Below are positions 6,684-13,711 of a stretch of DNA of 20,528 bases, piece by piece; position 1 is the first letter of the stretch, and every line of letters begins with the position of its first letter. The stretch lies in assembly GCA_030619735.1 (NCBI GenBank), contig JAUXAV010000007.1:1-20528 (forward strand). The letters are read 5' to 3'. The stretch comes from Candidatus Aenigmatarchaeota archaeon. Its GTDB lineage: Archaea; Aenigmatarchaeota; Aenigmatarchaeia; QMZP01; JAUXAV01. A program made the translations under genes and the position numbers. Below the pieces are notes generated by a model, which did not search any database, was not told where the DNA came from, and saw only the letters and a program-made list of their open reading frames with translations.

Positions 6684-6736
6684 ACTTCCTGCGGATATTA
6701 ATTAGTGTTATTTGTAACTATCCGCAGAAGGCATAA
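6684..6736 (+). other. short 23S insertion in helix 93 (near E. coli 2598)
   Basis: The block lies between gggttcagtacggtgcga and gccagtacggtc, with the standard 23-nt spacing restored on removal. It contains a perfect 9-bp stem, ctgcggata/tatccgcag (6689-6697 and 6718-6726). Known archaeal 23S intron sites cluster around 2593-2600. Confidence 0.8.
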
Positions 6737-7077
6737 GCCAGTACGGTCTTTATCTGCTGAGGGTGCGGGATTACCTGCGGGGAAGATACCTGTAGTACGA
6801 AAGGAACAAGGTGTCGCAGCCTCTGGTGTATCAGTTGTGTATGCATTGCTGAGTAGCTACGCTGTAATGGATAAGGGCTGAAAGCATCTAAGCCTGAAGC
6901 CATCCCTAAAACGAGGTAATCATTATCCAAACTGCTAGGTAACTAGCGGTGCGGGTAGGAAGGTCCCATAGACGATGGGTTAATGGAACCGGGGCGTAAG
7001 TGCCAAGGCAACGAGGCATTCAACCCACGGTCCCCAATCCCTGACAGGTCCTTGTTAAAAGGGCAACTCACCAACAC

Positions 7078-7094
7078 CTATTTTTTCATTGTTT
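7078..7094 (+). terminator. T-rich terminator after 23S
   Basis: The run ctattttttcattgttt follows the 23S processing stem by about 25 nt and precedes the promoter of the next gene. Archaeal termination is typically at such T tracts. No 5S rRNA or tRNA lies between 7054 and 7160. Confidence 0.5.
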
Positions 7095-7130
7095 CCAGGC
7101 AGCTGCAGCTTTAGAATTTGCAATGTAATG

Positions 7131-7138
7131 AATTTAAG
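7131..7138 (+). promoter_or_regulatory. TATA-like box for the PDT/TyrA-like fusion gene
   Basis: The string aatttaag is centred about 26 nt before the ATG at 7160, consistent with a leaderless transcript. Confidence 0.4.
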
Positions 7139-7159
7139 TTTTTGTGTTAGTTTTTATAT

Positions 7160-9766
7160 ATGTCAAGAGCGCTGAAAGGCATCAGACCTGAAACTATGGT
7201 ATATCTTGCACCCGAACATACATTTACATATTACGCTGCCATGGGAATGGCGGAAAGGTATGGTGTACCAGCAAATGACAGGCATTTTATTGGAATGAAA
7301 TCAAATTTAGGGGTAATAAGGGCTGTTGCAAATGAAGAAGTGAAGTCTGGTATGGTACCTCTACAGAACATAGCCGGAGGCAGGCCGCTGGATGTCGTTG
7401 ACGGGTTATGGAGATATGGTCATTCAGACGGTATAATAATCGTGGATACTGGCATTCTTCCGATTTCAATGTGCATAGGCGGGAAATGCGAGCTTTCAGA
7501 AGTGAAAAAAGTAGTATCCAAAGATGTAGCAATTCTGCAATGCAATAAATACACGGAAGAAACCCTTTCCGATTTTGAAGAAGTCAATGCTGGGAGCACA
7601 GCAGAAGGCATTCGGCGTGTTGCAGAAAACACTGGCGGCCAATATGAATATGCCGCTGCTCTTGGCCCAAGGGAAGCGTTTGAGCATTTTGGAGTCAGGA
7701 TTTACGCAGAAGATATTGGAAACGTCAAATCGGACAAGAATCAGACAAGATTTGGGCTCATAATGAAAAGAAAGACAGGGATTAGAGAAGAAGGCAAGAC
7801 ATTAACATTGGGCAGGCCAAAGGGTGGCACAGAATGTGTCACAACAGTTGCGGTAAAGCCAAAAAGGGCCTATGGGGGCCTTTTGAGCGACTTATTAAGG
7901 TTAGCGCTGGATTGCGATGTTGAGGTTAGAGACACCTATGGCACGCCTACAGGGAGTGATACCAATATTGTTTTATTGGACATGAATGGCTACCGCTCTG
8001 ATGGGAATGTAAGGGGGTTTTTAGATAGGCTTTCAGATTCGGGTGGAAAGATTGGTAATAAAACAGAGTCTGTTGAGCTTGGGTCTTACCCATATAGTAA
8101 TTTTTTCCCCCCTAAAGTTAAGACTATAGGAGTAGTGGGGGGTGATGGGACTTTTTACAGAGAACATGGGTTTAACACCATTGTATCTGATGGGGAAAAC
8201 ATCGAAAAGGTTGCGCAAAGGTCTGATGCTATTGTTATCACAGGAGCTGACAATGAAGGCGTAGGCAATATACTTGAGGAGATTAGAGAGGAAAGTAAAG
8301 GAAAACTTGTAGTTGTCAATTCTCCAGACATTGATAATATTATGGGAAGCGCTTCAGTGTTTGGCAGTGCCAAAGAGATGTTGTATATAGATACGCCTTT
8401 TATGGAAGGGGTTCCTATGGAAGGAGAGAATGCAATTGTTATTGGCGATGACACCTTTGACCCTGCATCAATGGCTTCAGAGTTTGTAGGGGCATATGAT
8501 GACAGTGGTGCAAAAGTGACATTTACAGATGCTAAAACATATGGAACATATAGAGGATTTGCAAGATATGGTTCAAGGCTGTCTGCTTTATTTTACCTTG
8601 GGCTGGCAGGGGAGCTTGGGATTGATTTCAGCAAGCTATATAATTTCACAAGCGCAGGCGAGACAATTTTTACCAATGCTGTGCAGGGGCTCTTAGCCGC
8701 TGATGAGAGCGCAGGCCTTCACACATACCTGCAAAGGCGTGGTGAAATGGTCAGGGAGGTTGCGCTTGATATGTGCAATACACCAAAGCTTTCAGTGGAT
8801 GGGCTTGCAGATCTTAGCAAAAAGGCGCTGAAATCATCCAGCGATGTTGATAGGGCAATAAAGATAACAACTGGACTGTATCCATATCTGTTTGGAAAAG
8901 AAACACTAACCAAGGTTCAAGAAAATCAAACGGGTATAACCATAGGAGTAATTGGGGGTAAAAGGGGTGTGAATGAAGTACTTGGAAAATTTTATACTGA
9001 ACACGGGTATAGAACTATTTTGGCTGATAAAACAGATAATAAAACCCTTGCACAGGACTCTAATATTGTTGTTATCAACAGGGCAGGGAGAGGAGGTGCA
9101 ATGGATATACTTGAAGAGATTGCAGGGGAGCTTGAGGAGAAACTTGTGGTTATTAACTCTTCAAGGCCCGCCCATATCATGAAAGGCATTTCAGGCCTGG
9201 ATGATGCTTTAGATATATTGTACATGGATGTGCCGGTTGTTAAAAGCGTTCCTATAGCAGGGCAGAATGTAATTTTTATTGGCGGCGAGTACGACTTCGA
9301 ATTTGAAAGAGGCTCAATGCAATTAAAATTCACAGACACATACGAAAAAAGCGGTGCAAACGTAACATTTACAGATTTCGAAAAACATGGAAAATACAGG
9401 GGATTTGCAATGCACGGCTCAATACTCTCTTCCTTGTTTTACCTTGGGATGGCAGGGGAGCTTGGGATTGATTTCAGAAGGCTTACTGATTTCACAAGCG
9501 CGGGTGAAGCACTTTTTGACTTTGCCGCACAAAAGATTCTGACCCTTGACAGGAATGTATATGCAAAATCCCTTTTTAGATACCTGGAGAAGCATGGTGG
9601 AGTGGTCAAAAAGATTGCGCTTGGTATATCCAATACGCCGGACCTTTCAGTGGAGGGGCTTGCAGAGCTTAGTAAAAATGCACTGAAATCATCCAATGAT
9701 ATTGGTGGCGCGGCAGAAAGGGCAACTGAACTGTGTAAACAGATGTTAAAGAACCAGACTGCTTAG
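7160..9766 (+). CDS. PDT-ACT-TyrA-TyrA-like fusion protein
   Basis: 868 aa. Residues about 13-205 match prephenate dehydratase: YLAPEHTFT at the start and the catalytic TRF at T196-F198. The usual VPIENS motif reads VPLQNI. Residues about 220-305 resemble an ACT regulatory domain (AYGGLLSDLLRLALDCDVEV). Two tandem copies of a TyrA-like (prephenate dehydrogenase) domain follow, beginning at I323 and I595 with GVVGG and GVIGG nucleotide-binding starts. They share near-identical stretches such as GELGIDF and FTSAGE. The catalytic HPMFG-type histidine is absent from both (DTPFM, DVPVV). Copy 1 lacks about nine residues of the first dinucleotide-fold helix. It is predicted cytosolic and linked to phenylalanine/tyrosine synthesis. 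The dehydrogenase halves may be regulatory or dead. Archaeal TyrA-PheA fusions are known, but this order and duplication are unusual. Confidence 0.8.
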   Translation: MSRALKGIRPETMVYLAPEHTFTYYAAMGMAERYGVPANDRHFIGMKSNLGVIRAVANEEVKSGMVPLQNIAGGRPLDVVDGLWRYGHSDGIIIVDTGILPISMCIGGKCELSEVKKVVSKDVAILQCNKYTEETLSDFEEVNAGSTAEGIRRVAENTGGQYEYAAALGPREAFEHFGVRIYAEDIGNVKSDKNQTRFGLIMKRKTGIREEGKTLTLGRPKGGTECVTTVAVKPKRAYGGLLSDLLRLALDCDVEVRDTYGTPTGSDTNIVLLDMNGYRSDGNVRGFLDRLSDSGGKIGNKTESVELGSYPYSNFFPPKVKTIGVVGGDGTFYREHGFNTIVSDGENIEKVAQRSDAIVITGADNEGVGNILEEIREESKGKLVVVNSPDIDNIMGSASVFGSAKEMLYIDTPFMEGVPMEGENAIVIGDDTFDPASMASEFVGAYDDSGAKVTFTDAKTYGTYRGFARYGSRLSALFYLGLAGELGIDFSKLYNFTSAGETIFTNAVQGLLAADESAGLHTYLQRRGEMVREVALDMCNTPKLSVDGLADLSKKALKSSSDVDRAIKITTGLYPYLFGKETLTKVQENQTGITIGVIGGKRGVNEVLGKFYTEHGYRTILADKTDNKTLAQDSNIVVINRAGRGGAMDILEEIAGELEEKLVVINSSRPAHIMKGISGLDDALDILYMDVPVVKSVPIAGQNVIFIGGEYDFEFERGSMQLKFTDTYEKSGANVTFTDFEKHGKYRGFAMHGSILSSLFYLGMAGELGIDFRRLTDFTSAGEALFDFAAQKILTLDRNVYAKSLFRYLEKHGGVVKKIALGISNTPDLSVEGLAELSKNALKSSNDIGGAAERATELCKQMLKNQTA

Positions 9767-9788
9767 TGAGCCTGGCTTCAAAGATATC

Positions 9789-9796
9789 TTTATAAA
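9789..9796 (+). promoter_or_regulatory. TATA box of the RNase P RNA gene
   Basis: The perfect archaeal TATA tttataaa is centred 25-26 nt before the predicted RNA start at 9818. Confidence 0.65.
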
Positions 9797-9817
9797 CCCC
9801 CTATTCAACTTATTATC

Positions 9818-10135
9818 GCGCGAGCCGCATAGATAGCGCGCAGTGCAAGCTGCGTAGGAAGCTCCACTCACCCACTCAAGCACCGCGGGAACGCGGGGGC
9901 TGAGAAGCCCGTGCCAAAAATGCAGAAATAAACTTTGGCTCCGGAGCAATGAGGGAGAAACCCCCCCTGGCAACAGGGAAAATATCCCAAGCAGGGAAAG
10001 AGCCGAAGGTGAGATTGTTGGCAATGCCGGGTGCAAGGGACATTGACTCCCGCTGAGACAGATGCTATCACCCCCTTCAGGCTTCAATGCCTGGGGGATG
10101 ACAGAAAGTGGGCTATTTGCGGCACGCGCTTTTTA
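9818..10135 (+). ncRNA. rnpB: RNase P RNA
   Basis: This is the catalytic RNA that trims tRNA 5' leaders. The ends pair as gcgcg-a-gccgca (9818-9829) with tgcggc-a-cgcgc (10118-10129), the P1/P2 stem. Next comes a P3-like hairpin, cgcag/ctgcg. taggaagctcc (9855-9865) fits conserved region I. The hairpin gggct-gaga-agccc nested in gcac/gtgc fits the P7-P9 area. tgcagaaataaact fits region II, gtgcaaggga region IV, and acagaaagtgggctat (10101-10116) is a good region V. The length of about 315 nt is normal for archaea. A TATA box and a T-rich 3' end frame it as an independent gene. It sits between two unrelated protein genes. It would process the intron-bearing tRNA precursors nearby. Confidence 0.88.
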
Positions 10136-10141
10136 TTTTTA
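10130..10141 (+). terminator. T-rich terminator of rnpB
   Basis: The tract tttttatttttaa directly follows the closing stem of the RNase P RNA, abutting the 3' end of the convergent CutA1-like gene. Confidence 0.55.
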
Positions 10142-10142
10142 A

Positions 10143-10448
10143 CTATAAAACTGATTCATCAATCCATTTTAGAAATTCTTCATTGCCATTTATTTCATTA
10201 AATGCAACAATTGGGCATTCATCGCTATGATATTTCTTGACTTCATCAATAATTGCTTGTTTGTGTTTCACTAAAGAAAATGCACCAATATTCCAATATA
10301 TTTTTTCTACAATTTCTCCATTCCACCAATAATGACAATTACCTTTGTAAATCATTGTGCCTGCAACCAGCTTTTTGGCAACAAGTGATTTAGATATTTT
10401 GTTTGCCTCTTCTTCAGATGTTGCGCTTATTCTTACTCTACAATACAT
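10143..10448 (-). CDS. cutA: CutA1-like protein
   Basis: 101 aa. The family is a small trimeric ferredoxin-like protein first linked to divalent cation tolerance; its true role is unsettled. The pattern fits throughout: a first strand followed by SEEEANKISKSLVAKKLVAG, then YWWNGEIVEKIYW in place of the usual Y.W.G.I...E, then KYHSDECPIVAF aligned with the HPYEVPEI region, and a C-terminal EFLKWIDESV. The HPYE motif is altered to HSDE. It starts only 5 nt after the ftsY stop on the same strand, so the two are probably one transcript. Its end abuts the terminator of rnpB on the opposite strand. The gene is richer in A+T than ftsY. Confidence 0.8.
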   Translation of the reverse strand: MYCRVRISATSEEEANKISKSLVAKKLVAGTMIYKGNCHYWWNGEIVEKIYWNIGAFSLVKHKQAIIDEVKKYHSDECPIVAFNEINGNEEFLKWIDESVL

Positions 10449-10453
10449 ACCTA

Positions 10454-11614
10454 TTACTCCAAAACTTGTTTCACGAATTTCCCGGGGCTGAACATCTCCA
10501 AATCGTCATAGCCCTGGCCCATTCCTATGAAGAGGATGGGCTTCTTTATGGCATAGCAGACCGAGAGTATGGAGCCGCCCTTTGTATTGACGTCAACCTT
10601 TGTCATGACCACTGCGTCAACCCCGACCATTTCATTGAATTCCCTGGCCTGCTCCACTGCGTCATTTCCTGTGAGGGAATCCACTACAAGGATTTTGAGG
10701 TCAGGCTTGTTCACTCTGCATACCTTCTTAAGCTCATCTGCAAGGTTCTTGTCCACATGGGTCCTGCCTGCTGTGTCAGCCAAGACAAAGTCATAGCCCT
10801 GGCCCTCTGCGTGCCTTACGGCATCGTAAATCACGGCAGCCGAGTCAGCGCCGTACTGGTGCTTTATCACCTTGAGCTTGAGCTTTTCCCCATGGTGCTC
10901 GAGCTGCTCAATAGCTGCTGCTCTGAAGGTGTCGCCTGCTGCCAGGAGGGGCTTGAGCTTTTTGTTCTGAAGGTATCTGGCAATTCGGGCTATTGTGGTT
11001 GTTTTCCCGCTGCCGTTGAAGCCCAGGAACACGCAGGTCAGGGGCTTCTTTTTCCTGGCCATCTTTACTAGGTTTAGGGAACCCTGGTCCACTGTTTCCA
11101 GGAGCCCCTCCTCAAAGGCCTTCCTGATGAATTCCCCTGCCCCGGACCTCTTGACCTGCCTTCCGGCAAGCTTTTTCTTCAAATCCTGCTTGAGGAAGTC
11201 TATGACCTCCAGGGCAACATTTGCCTGAAGAAGCTCTGACTCGCTCTCCTGGAAAAGCTCATCAATGTCCTTATCTGTCAGGGCCTTCTCTGTTACCCTT
11301 TCCCTGATTCTTCTGAAGAAGCCCCTTTTCTCCTTTTTAGGGGCCTCCACTGGCTCCGGGATTTCAGGGGCTTCCAGTTCAGGGACCTGAACCTCTTCCT
11401 TGACCTCTATCTCTTCTATGGGCTCTGGCGGCTTTTCCGGCTTCTCAGGTATTTTTGCCGGTTTGCGGATTTTCCCTGGTCTTTCCGGTTTTGGAGGCTT
11501 GGCTGGCTTTGCCGGCTTCTTGGGCCTCTTTTTTTCCGCCGGGGCGGGCCTGGAGATCTTCCTGGTCAGGCTCTCCACTGACTTCTTTAGCCGTTTCTTT
11601 AGGGAATCAAACAT
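10454..11614 (-). CDS. ftsY: signal recognition particle receptor FtsY
   Basis: This GTPase docks signal recognition particle with its ribosome at the membrane for co-translational export. The NG domain is complete: GFNGSGKTTT (G1), DTFRAAAIEQL (G2), DTAGRTHVDKN (G3), TKVDVNTKGG (G4 region) and GMGQGYDDL at the C-terminus. It is preceded by a Lys/Pro-rich and then Glu/Pro-rich linker (residues about 25-95) typical of the acidic/basic A domain. I start at ATG 11614 (MFDSLKK). An upstream in-frame TTG at 11620 would add two residues, but the TATA box at 11635-11642 is spaced for a leaderless start at 11614. The length is 386 aa. The CutA1-like gene follows in the same operon. Confidence 0.97.
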   Translation of the reverse strand: MFDSLKKRLKKSVESLTRKISRPAPAEKKRPKKPAKPAKPPKPERPGKIRKPAKIPEKPEKPPEPIEEIEVKEEVQVPELEAPEIPEPVEAPKKEKRGFFRRIRERVTEKALTDKDIDELFQESESELLQANVALEVIDFLKQDLKKKLAGRQVKRSGAGEFIRKAFEEGLLETVDQGSLNLVKMARKKKPLTCVFLGFNGSGKTTTIARIARYLQNKKLKPLLAAGDTFRAAAIEQLEHHGEKLKLKVIKHQYGADSAAVIYDAVRHAEGQGYDFVLADTAGRTHVDKNLADELKKVCRVNKPDLKILVVDSLTGNDAVEQAREFNEMVGVDAVVMTKVDVNTKGGSILSVCYAIKKPILFIGMGQGYDDLEMFSPGKFVKQVLE

Positions 11615-11634
11615 ATGCAATATTATGGCAGGGG

Positions 11635-11642
11635 TTTATAAA
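11635..11642. promoter_or_regulatory. shared TATA box between ftsY and the acyl-carrier-like gene
   Basis: The palindromic tttataaa lies in the 75-bp divergent gap. On the minus strand it is about 24 nt before ATG 11614 of ftsY, a leaderless spacing. On the plus strand transcription would start near 11665 and give a 25-nt leader carrying agtgat, a Shine-Dalgarno-like match to the 16S tail, just before ATG 11690. Confidence 0.5.
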
Positions 11643-11689
11643 AACAGAACGCACTTAAAGATTTTTGTCTATTATTAATCAGTGATAGA

Positions 11690-11992
11690 ATGAAGATTCC
11701 TGTTACTTATGACCACAGCAAGGAGAGCGAGACTGCCCAAAGGGTCTATAAGGTATTGGCTGATATGATAGACGCCGACTGCAAGCCCGAAGACTTTTCA
11801 AGGGAAATGAGACTTAGGAGTGAGCTGAATATGGACGACCTGGACTATACTGAAATTATGCCAGCCCTGGAAGATGAATTTGGTTTTGAGATATCTGGTA
11901 AGGATATAGAAAAAGTGGAAGGAATGGAAATGGTTGGTGAAATTATAGACTATGCAGAAGGCAGATTGGCTGAATCAGAAGCTACTTCTTAA
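11690..11992 (+). CDS. acyl-carrier-like protein lacking the prosthetic-group serine
   Basis: 100 aa, acidic and helical, with the acyl carrier protein pattern LRSELNMDDLDYTEIMPALEDEFGFEI, then DIEKVEGMEMVGEIIDYAE. In true carriers the second helix starts with DSL and the serine holds phosphopantetheine. Here the equivalent is D49-D50-L51, so the attachment serine is replaced by Asp. It may therefore be an unmodified structural homologue, as in some complex-assembly or regulatory proteins. A Shine-Dalgarno-like agtgat precedes the ATG. Its last 11 bp overlap the end of the convergent mnhG gene. I see no fatty-acid or polyketide gene nearby. Confidence 0.8.
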   Translation: MKIPVTYDHSKESETAQRVYKVLADMIDADCKPEDFSREMRLRSELNMDDLDYTEIMPALEDEFGFEISGKDIEKVEGMEMVGEIIDYAEGRLAESEATS

Positions 11993-12293
11993 TCTTTTTC
12001 CATTCATCCCTTACAACCCTGGGTTTTATCCCGGATTTGTAGGCGGCCTTTGCTATTATATGAGCGCCTATGGGGGCTGTGAGGAAGATGAAGACTATAA
12101 GGAACAGGGCCTTAATGGAGAAGATGGAGTAGAAGCCCTCCAGGAAGACCCCGAAGAGTATCAGGCAGCAGCCCCCTACATTGGAGAGGGTCTGGGCATG
12201 GGTCCTGGTATAGACATCAGGGAACCTGATAAGGCCTATTCCCCCTATTATTGCTATTATCCCTCCTATTACCATCAGTATTAAACCTATCAT
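11982..12293 (-). CDS. mnhG: Mrp-type Na+/H+ antiporter subunit G
   Basis: 103 aa with three predicted membrane helices. It carries the MnhG/MrpG signature RFPDVYTRTHAQTLSNVGG at residues about 23-41 and a basic tail. Mrp complexes exchange Na+ for H+ across the membrane and share subunits with energy-converting hydrogenases. The start ATG 12293 lies within an ATGA overlap with the frame that crosses the preceding inserted element. The large subunits A-D of an Mrp complex are not in the window, so this E-F-G set is partial or works with genes elsewhere. The 3' end overlaps the convergent acyl-carrier-like gene. Confidence 0.93.
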   Translation of the reverse strand: MIGLILMVIGGIIAIIGGIGLIRFPDVYTRTHAQTLSNVGGCCLILFGVFLEGFYSIFSIKALFLIVFIFLTAPIGAHIIAKAAYKSGIKPRVVRDEWKKIKK

Positions 12294-12310
12294 ACTGCGT
12301 CACCTCTATG
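12288..12310. repeat. left direct repeat of the mnhF/mnhG insertion
   Basis: This copy matches 12449-12469 except for one substitution (t/a) and a 2-nt indel. The shared core is tatcatac.gcgtcacct. The repeat contains the mnhF stop/mnhG start junction, so both genes keep intact ends. Confidence 0.8.
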
Positions 12311-12454
12311 GAAGCTGCCCGAGCATCTGCATCTCTGCCTGTTCGGTTGGAGATGCAGAGATGTCTCGTGTCCCACTTTGCATTGTGCGAGACACGATTG
12401 CGCAGGGCAGCTCCTTTTGGCGTTCGGGCTTTTTTTGAAAAAGCCTGATATCAT
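12290..12454 (-). other. structured insertion carrying a 54-codon open frame between mnhF and mnhG
   Basis: About 138 nt (12311-12448) lie between the two direct repeats. The DNA is strongly palindromic. agctgccc (12313-12320) pairs with gggcagct (12405-12412), enclosing ctgcatctc/gagatgcag and tcgtgtc/gacacga hairpins. A third inverted repeat, ggcttttt/aaaaagcc, lies at 12428-12444. On the minus strand a frame is open from ATG 12454 (overlapping the mnhF stop as ATGA) to TGA 12290 (overlapping the mnhG start as ATGA), so ribosomes could pass through it. The deduced peptide (MISGFFKKSPNAKR...) is Cys/Arg-rich and looks like read-through rather than a known protein. It may be a small mobile element or a duplicated junction with an RNA element. 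Confidence 0.6.
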
Positions 12455-12469
12455 ACAGCGTCACCTATG
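12449..12469. repeat. right direct repeat of the mnhF/mnhG insertion
   Basis: This is the partner of 12288-12310. It encodes the C-terminus of MnhF (GDAV and its stop) and contains the same ATGATA start that mnhG uses in the left copy. Confidence 0.8.
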
Positions 12470-12720
12470 CCCTCGCCCATCAGGTATTTTGAAATCACAA
12501 GGGTCCCTATGAAGCCCAGTATGGAATAGACAATGGATATGTCCAGGAGGAGCTCGTCCCCCTGGAAAAGGGCGAACAGGACCATTATGGTTGCTACCAT
12601 GGGGACCAGGGCGTCCAGGGCGACTACCCTGTCCGGGGCAGTGGGCCCCCTGAATATCCTGAAGAGGCAGAGAACCCCTGCAATTGCCAGGAGATAAACT
12701 ATATATATTGCTTCCTGCAT
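12451..12720 (-). CDS. mnhF: Mrp-type Na+/H+ antiporter subunit F
   Basis: 89 aa with three predicted membrane helices. The family signature RIFRGPTAPDRVVALD at residues about 21-37 is intact and is followed by a second helix and DISIVYSILGFIGTL. Subunit F forms part of the small-subunit membrane arm of the Mrp complex. The ATG lies 1 nt after the mnhE stop, indicating translational coupling. Its stop lies in the right repeat of the insertion that separates it from mnhG. Confidence 0.93.
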   Translation of the reverse strand: MQEAIYIVYLLAIAGVLCLFRIFRGPTAPDRVVALDALVPMVATIMVLFALFQGDELLLDISIVYSILGFIGTLVISKYLMGEGIGDAV

Positions 12721-12721
12721 A

Positions 12722-13168
12722 TCAACCCCATACCTTCCTTAGGATTCTTTCAAACCTGCCCGAGATTCTTTCCTTCCTGGGCTTGACAAAAAGCCAGTGG
12801 ATGAAAAGCCTTCTCTTGGTGGCCTCCAGGGTCAGGGTCCCGGGTGTCATGGTTATTGAATTGGCCAGGGCAGCTGTCCCGAAATTTGTTTCAAGCCTGT
12901 TGGGGACAGAAACTATCCCCGGCTTTATCCTGCCCGTAAGGATACGGTAGATGACATCAAGGTGGGAAACTATCTCCCAGTAGAGGTAGCAGGGGATATA
13001 GATTAGGAAATAGCCGGGGTTGAAGCCCCTCTCCCTGTATACATAGGCCCCCACGGTAGTGATTATTATGGAGACTATCACGCCTGTCATGAACTCCTGG
13101 TATGTAAAGCTTGTCAAAAGCAGCCAGGATACCAGTATTGTGAGGAAGAGACCTATATGCCATTTCAC
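12722..13168 (-). CDS. mnhE: Mrp-type Na+/H+ antiporter subunit E
   Basis: 148 aa with two N-terminal membrane segments (IGLFLTILVSWLLLTSF and FMTGVIVSIIITTVGAYVY) and a further hydrophobic stretch around YFLIYIPCYLYWEIV. The cytosolic half has the family pattern RIKPGIVSVP...ALANSITMTPGTLTLE near residues 80-115. The start is GTG at 13168; no in-frame ATG is near. It follows the L18 gene by 9 nt, so the antiporter genes appear to be transcribed with the ribosomal protein operon, an odd pairing. Confidence 0.93.
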   Translation of the reverse strand: MKWHIGLFLTILVSWLLLTSFTYQEFMTGVIVSIIITTVGAYVYRERGFNPGYFLIYIPCYLYWEIVSHLDVIYRILTGRIKPGIVSVPNRLETNFGTAALANSITMTPGTLTLEATKRRLFIHWLFVKPRKERISGRFERILRKVWG

Positions 13169-13177
13169 GGTTTATAA

Positions 13178-13702
13178 TTATTCGCCTTTCTTTAATAACT
13201 TTGCCTTCAGGGCCTGGAAGTCCTTTTCTATATTTGCAGACTTCTTTGAAAAACTGGCTATGTGCTTTCCTGAGAGCCTGTCTTCCGGGGGCAGGATTTC
13301 TTCTGAATGCGGGATTTTCAGGCCGGAGTCCAGGGCTCCCTTTAAACAGGCATAGAGCCTTGAGCCCTTTACCGAGGGGCAGAGGCTTATGTCCAGGACC
13401 AGTTCCTGGAGCTTTTCCTTCTTTGCCCTGGCGCCGCATAACAGGCCTGTCAGGTAGGCCGAGGGCAGGTTGCCGCAGTGGTGCTTCCAGCCCAGCTTCT
13501 TAAGCTCCCTGCTGTCCGAGGAAACCAGGACCCTGTCGCCCCTGGAATCGTATTTTATCACCTGGCATACCAGGTTGTTGAGGCTCTTCCTGACCACTAA
13601 TCTGGGCTTGCCTGACTTCAGGAGCTTGAGCCTTAGCCTGAAGTCCGTTTTGCCCTCCCTTCTCCTCCGGTGGGGGATTTTCCTGGTTTTTGGCCTTCTC
13701 AT
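13178..13702 (-). CDS. rpl18: ribosomal protein L18 (uL18)
   Basis: The protein binds 5S rRNA and anchors it to the large subunit. The start chosen is ATG 13702 (MRRPKTRK), 9 nt downstream of the L19e stop. An in-frame GTG at 13711 would add three residues. Family features are the basic start with RRRREGKTDFRLRLKLLKSGKPRLVVRKS, the YDSRGDRVLVSSDSREL strand region, and CGNLPSAYLTGLLCGARAKK. Length is 174 aa, normal for archaea. In most archaea L19e and L18 sit inside the long spc operon (L32e-L19e-L18-S5); here they follow S2 instead, without those neighbours. Confidence 0.96.
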   Translation of the reverse strand: MRRPKTRKIPHRRRREGKTDFRLRLKLLKSGKPRLVVRKSLNNLVCQVIKYDSRGDRVLVSSDSRELKKLGWKHHCGNLPSAYLTGLLCGARAKKEKLQELVLDISLCPSVKGSRLYACLKGALDSGLKIPHSEEILPPEDRLSGKHIASFSKKSANIEKDFQALKAKLLKKGE

Positions 13703-13711
13703 AATAACCAC

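Larger units (their letters stand above)
2401..7046 (+). rRNA. rrl: 23S ribosomal RNA, archaeal, with eight insertions
   Basis: Recognisable anchors include aaggacgtggcaagctgcga near 2442, gtgaagtccggggaaacccggatgg near 3169, ttaaggtcccaaag near 3857, taatagctcacc near 3953, gtaactctgaccgtcttaag near 5826, the P-loop ctggggcgg near 6191, and the sarcin-ricin segment agtacgaaaggaac near 6795. The genomic span is about 4646 nt. Two coding insertions (3254-3641 and 4252-5232) and six short ones (5663-5710, 5852-5891, 6378-6421, 6442-6482, 6512-6564, 6684-6736) total about 1648 nt, leaving about 2998 nt. Even with these removed, the peptidyl transferase ring carries unusual substitutions (see findings). 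No 5S gene follows. Confidence 0.95.

Noticed and set aside
10403..11071. A 222-codon frame on + opposite ftsY
   Set aside because: It is the antisense shadow of the conserved FtsY GTPase domain and overlaps the CutA1-like start.
11952..12284. A 110-codon frame on + opposite mnhG
   Set aside because: It is the shadow of the MnhG membrane segments, with a biased Tyr/Pro composition and no start signal.
12311..12448. Hairpins between mnhF and mnhG considered as a CRISPR or tRNA-like element
   Set aside because: There is no repeated spacer-repeat periodicity and no cloverleaf; the structure is a set of nested inverted repeats.
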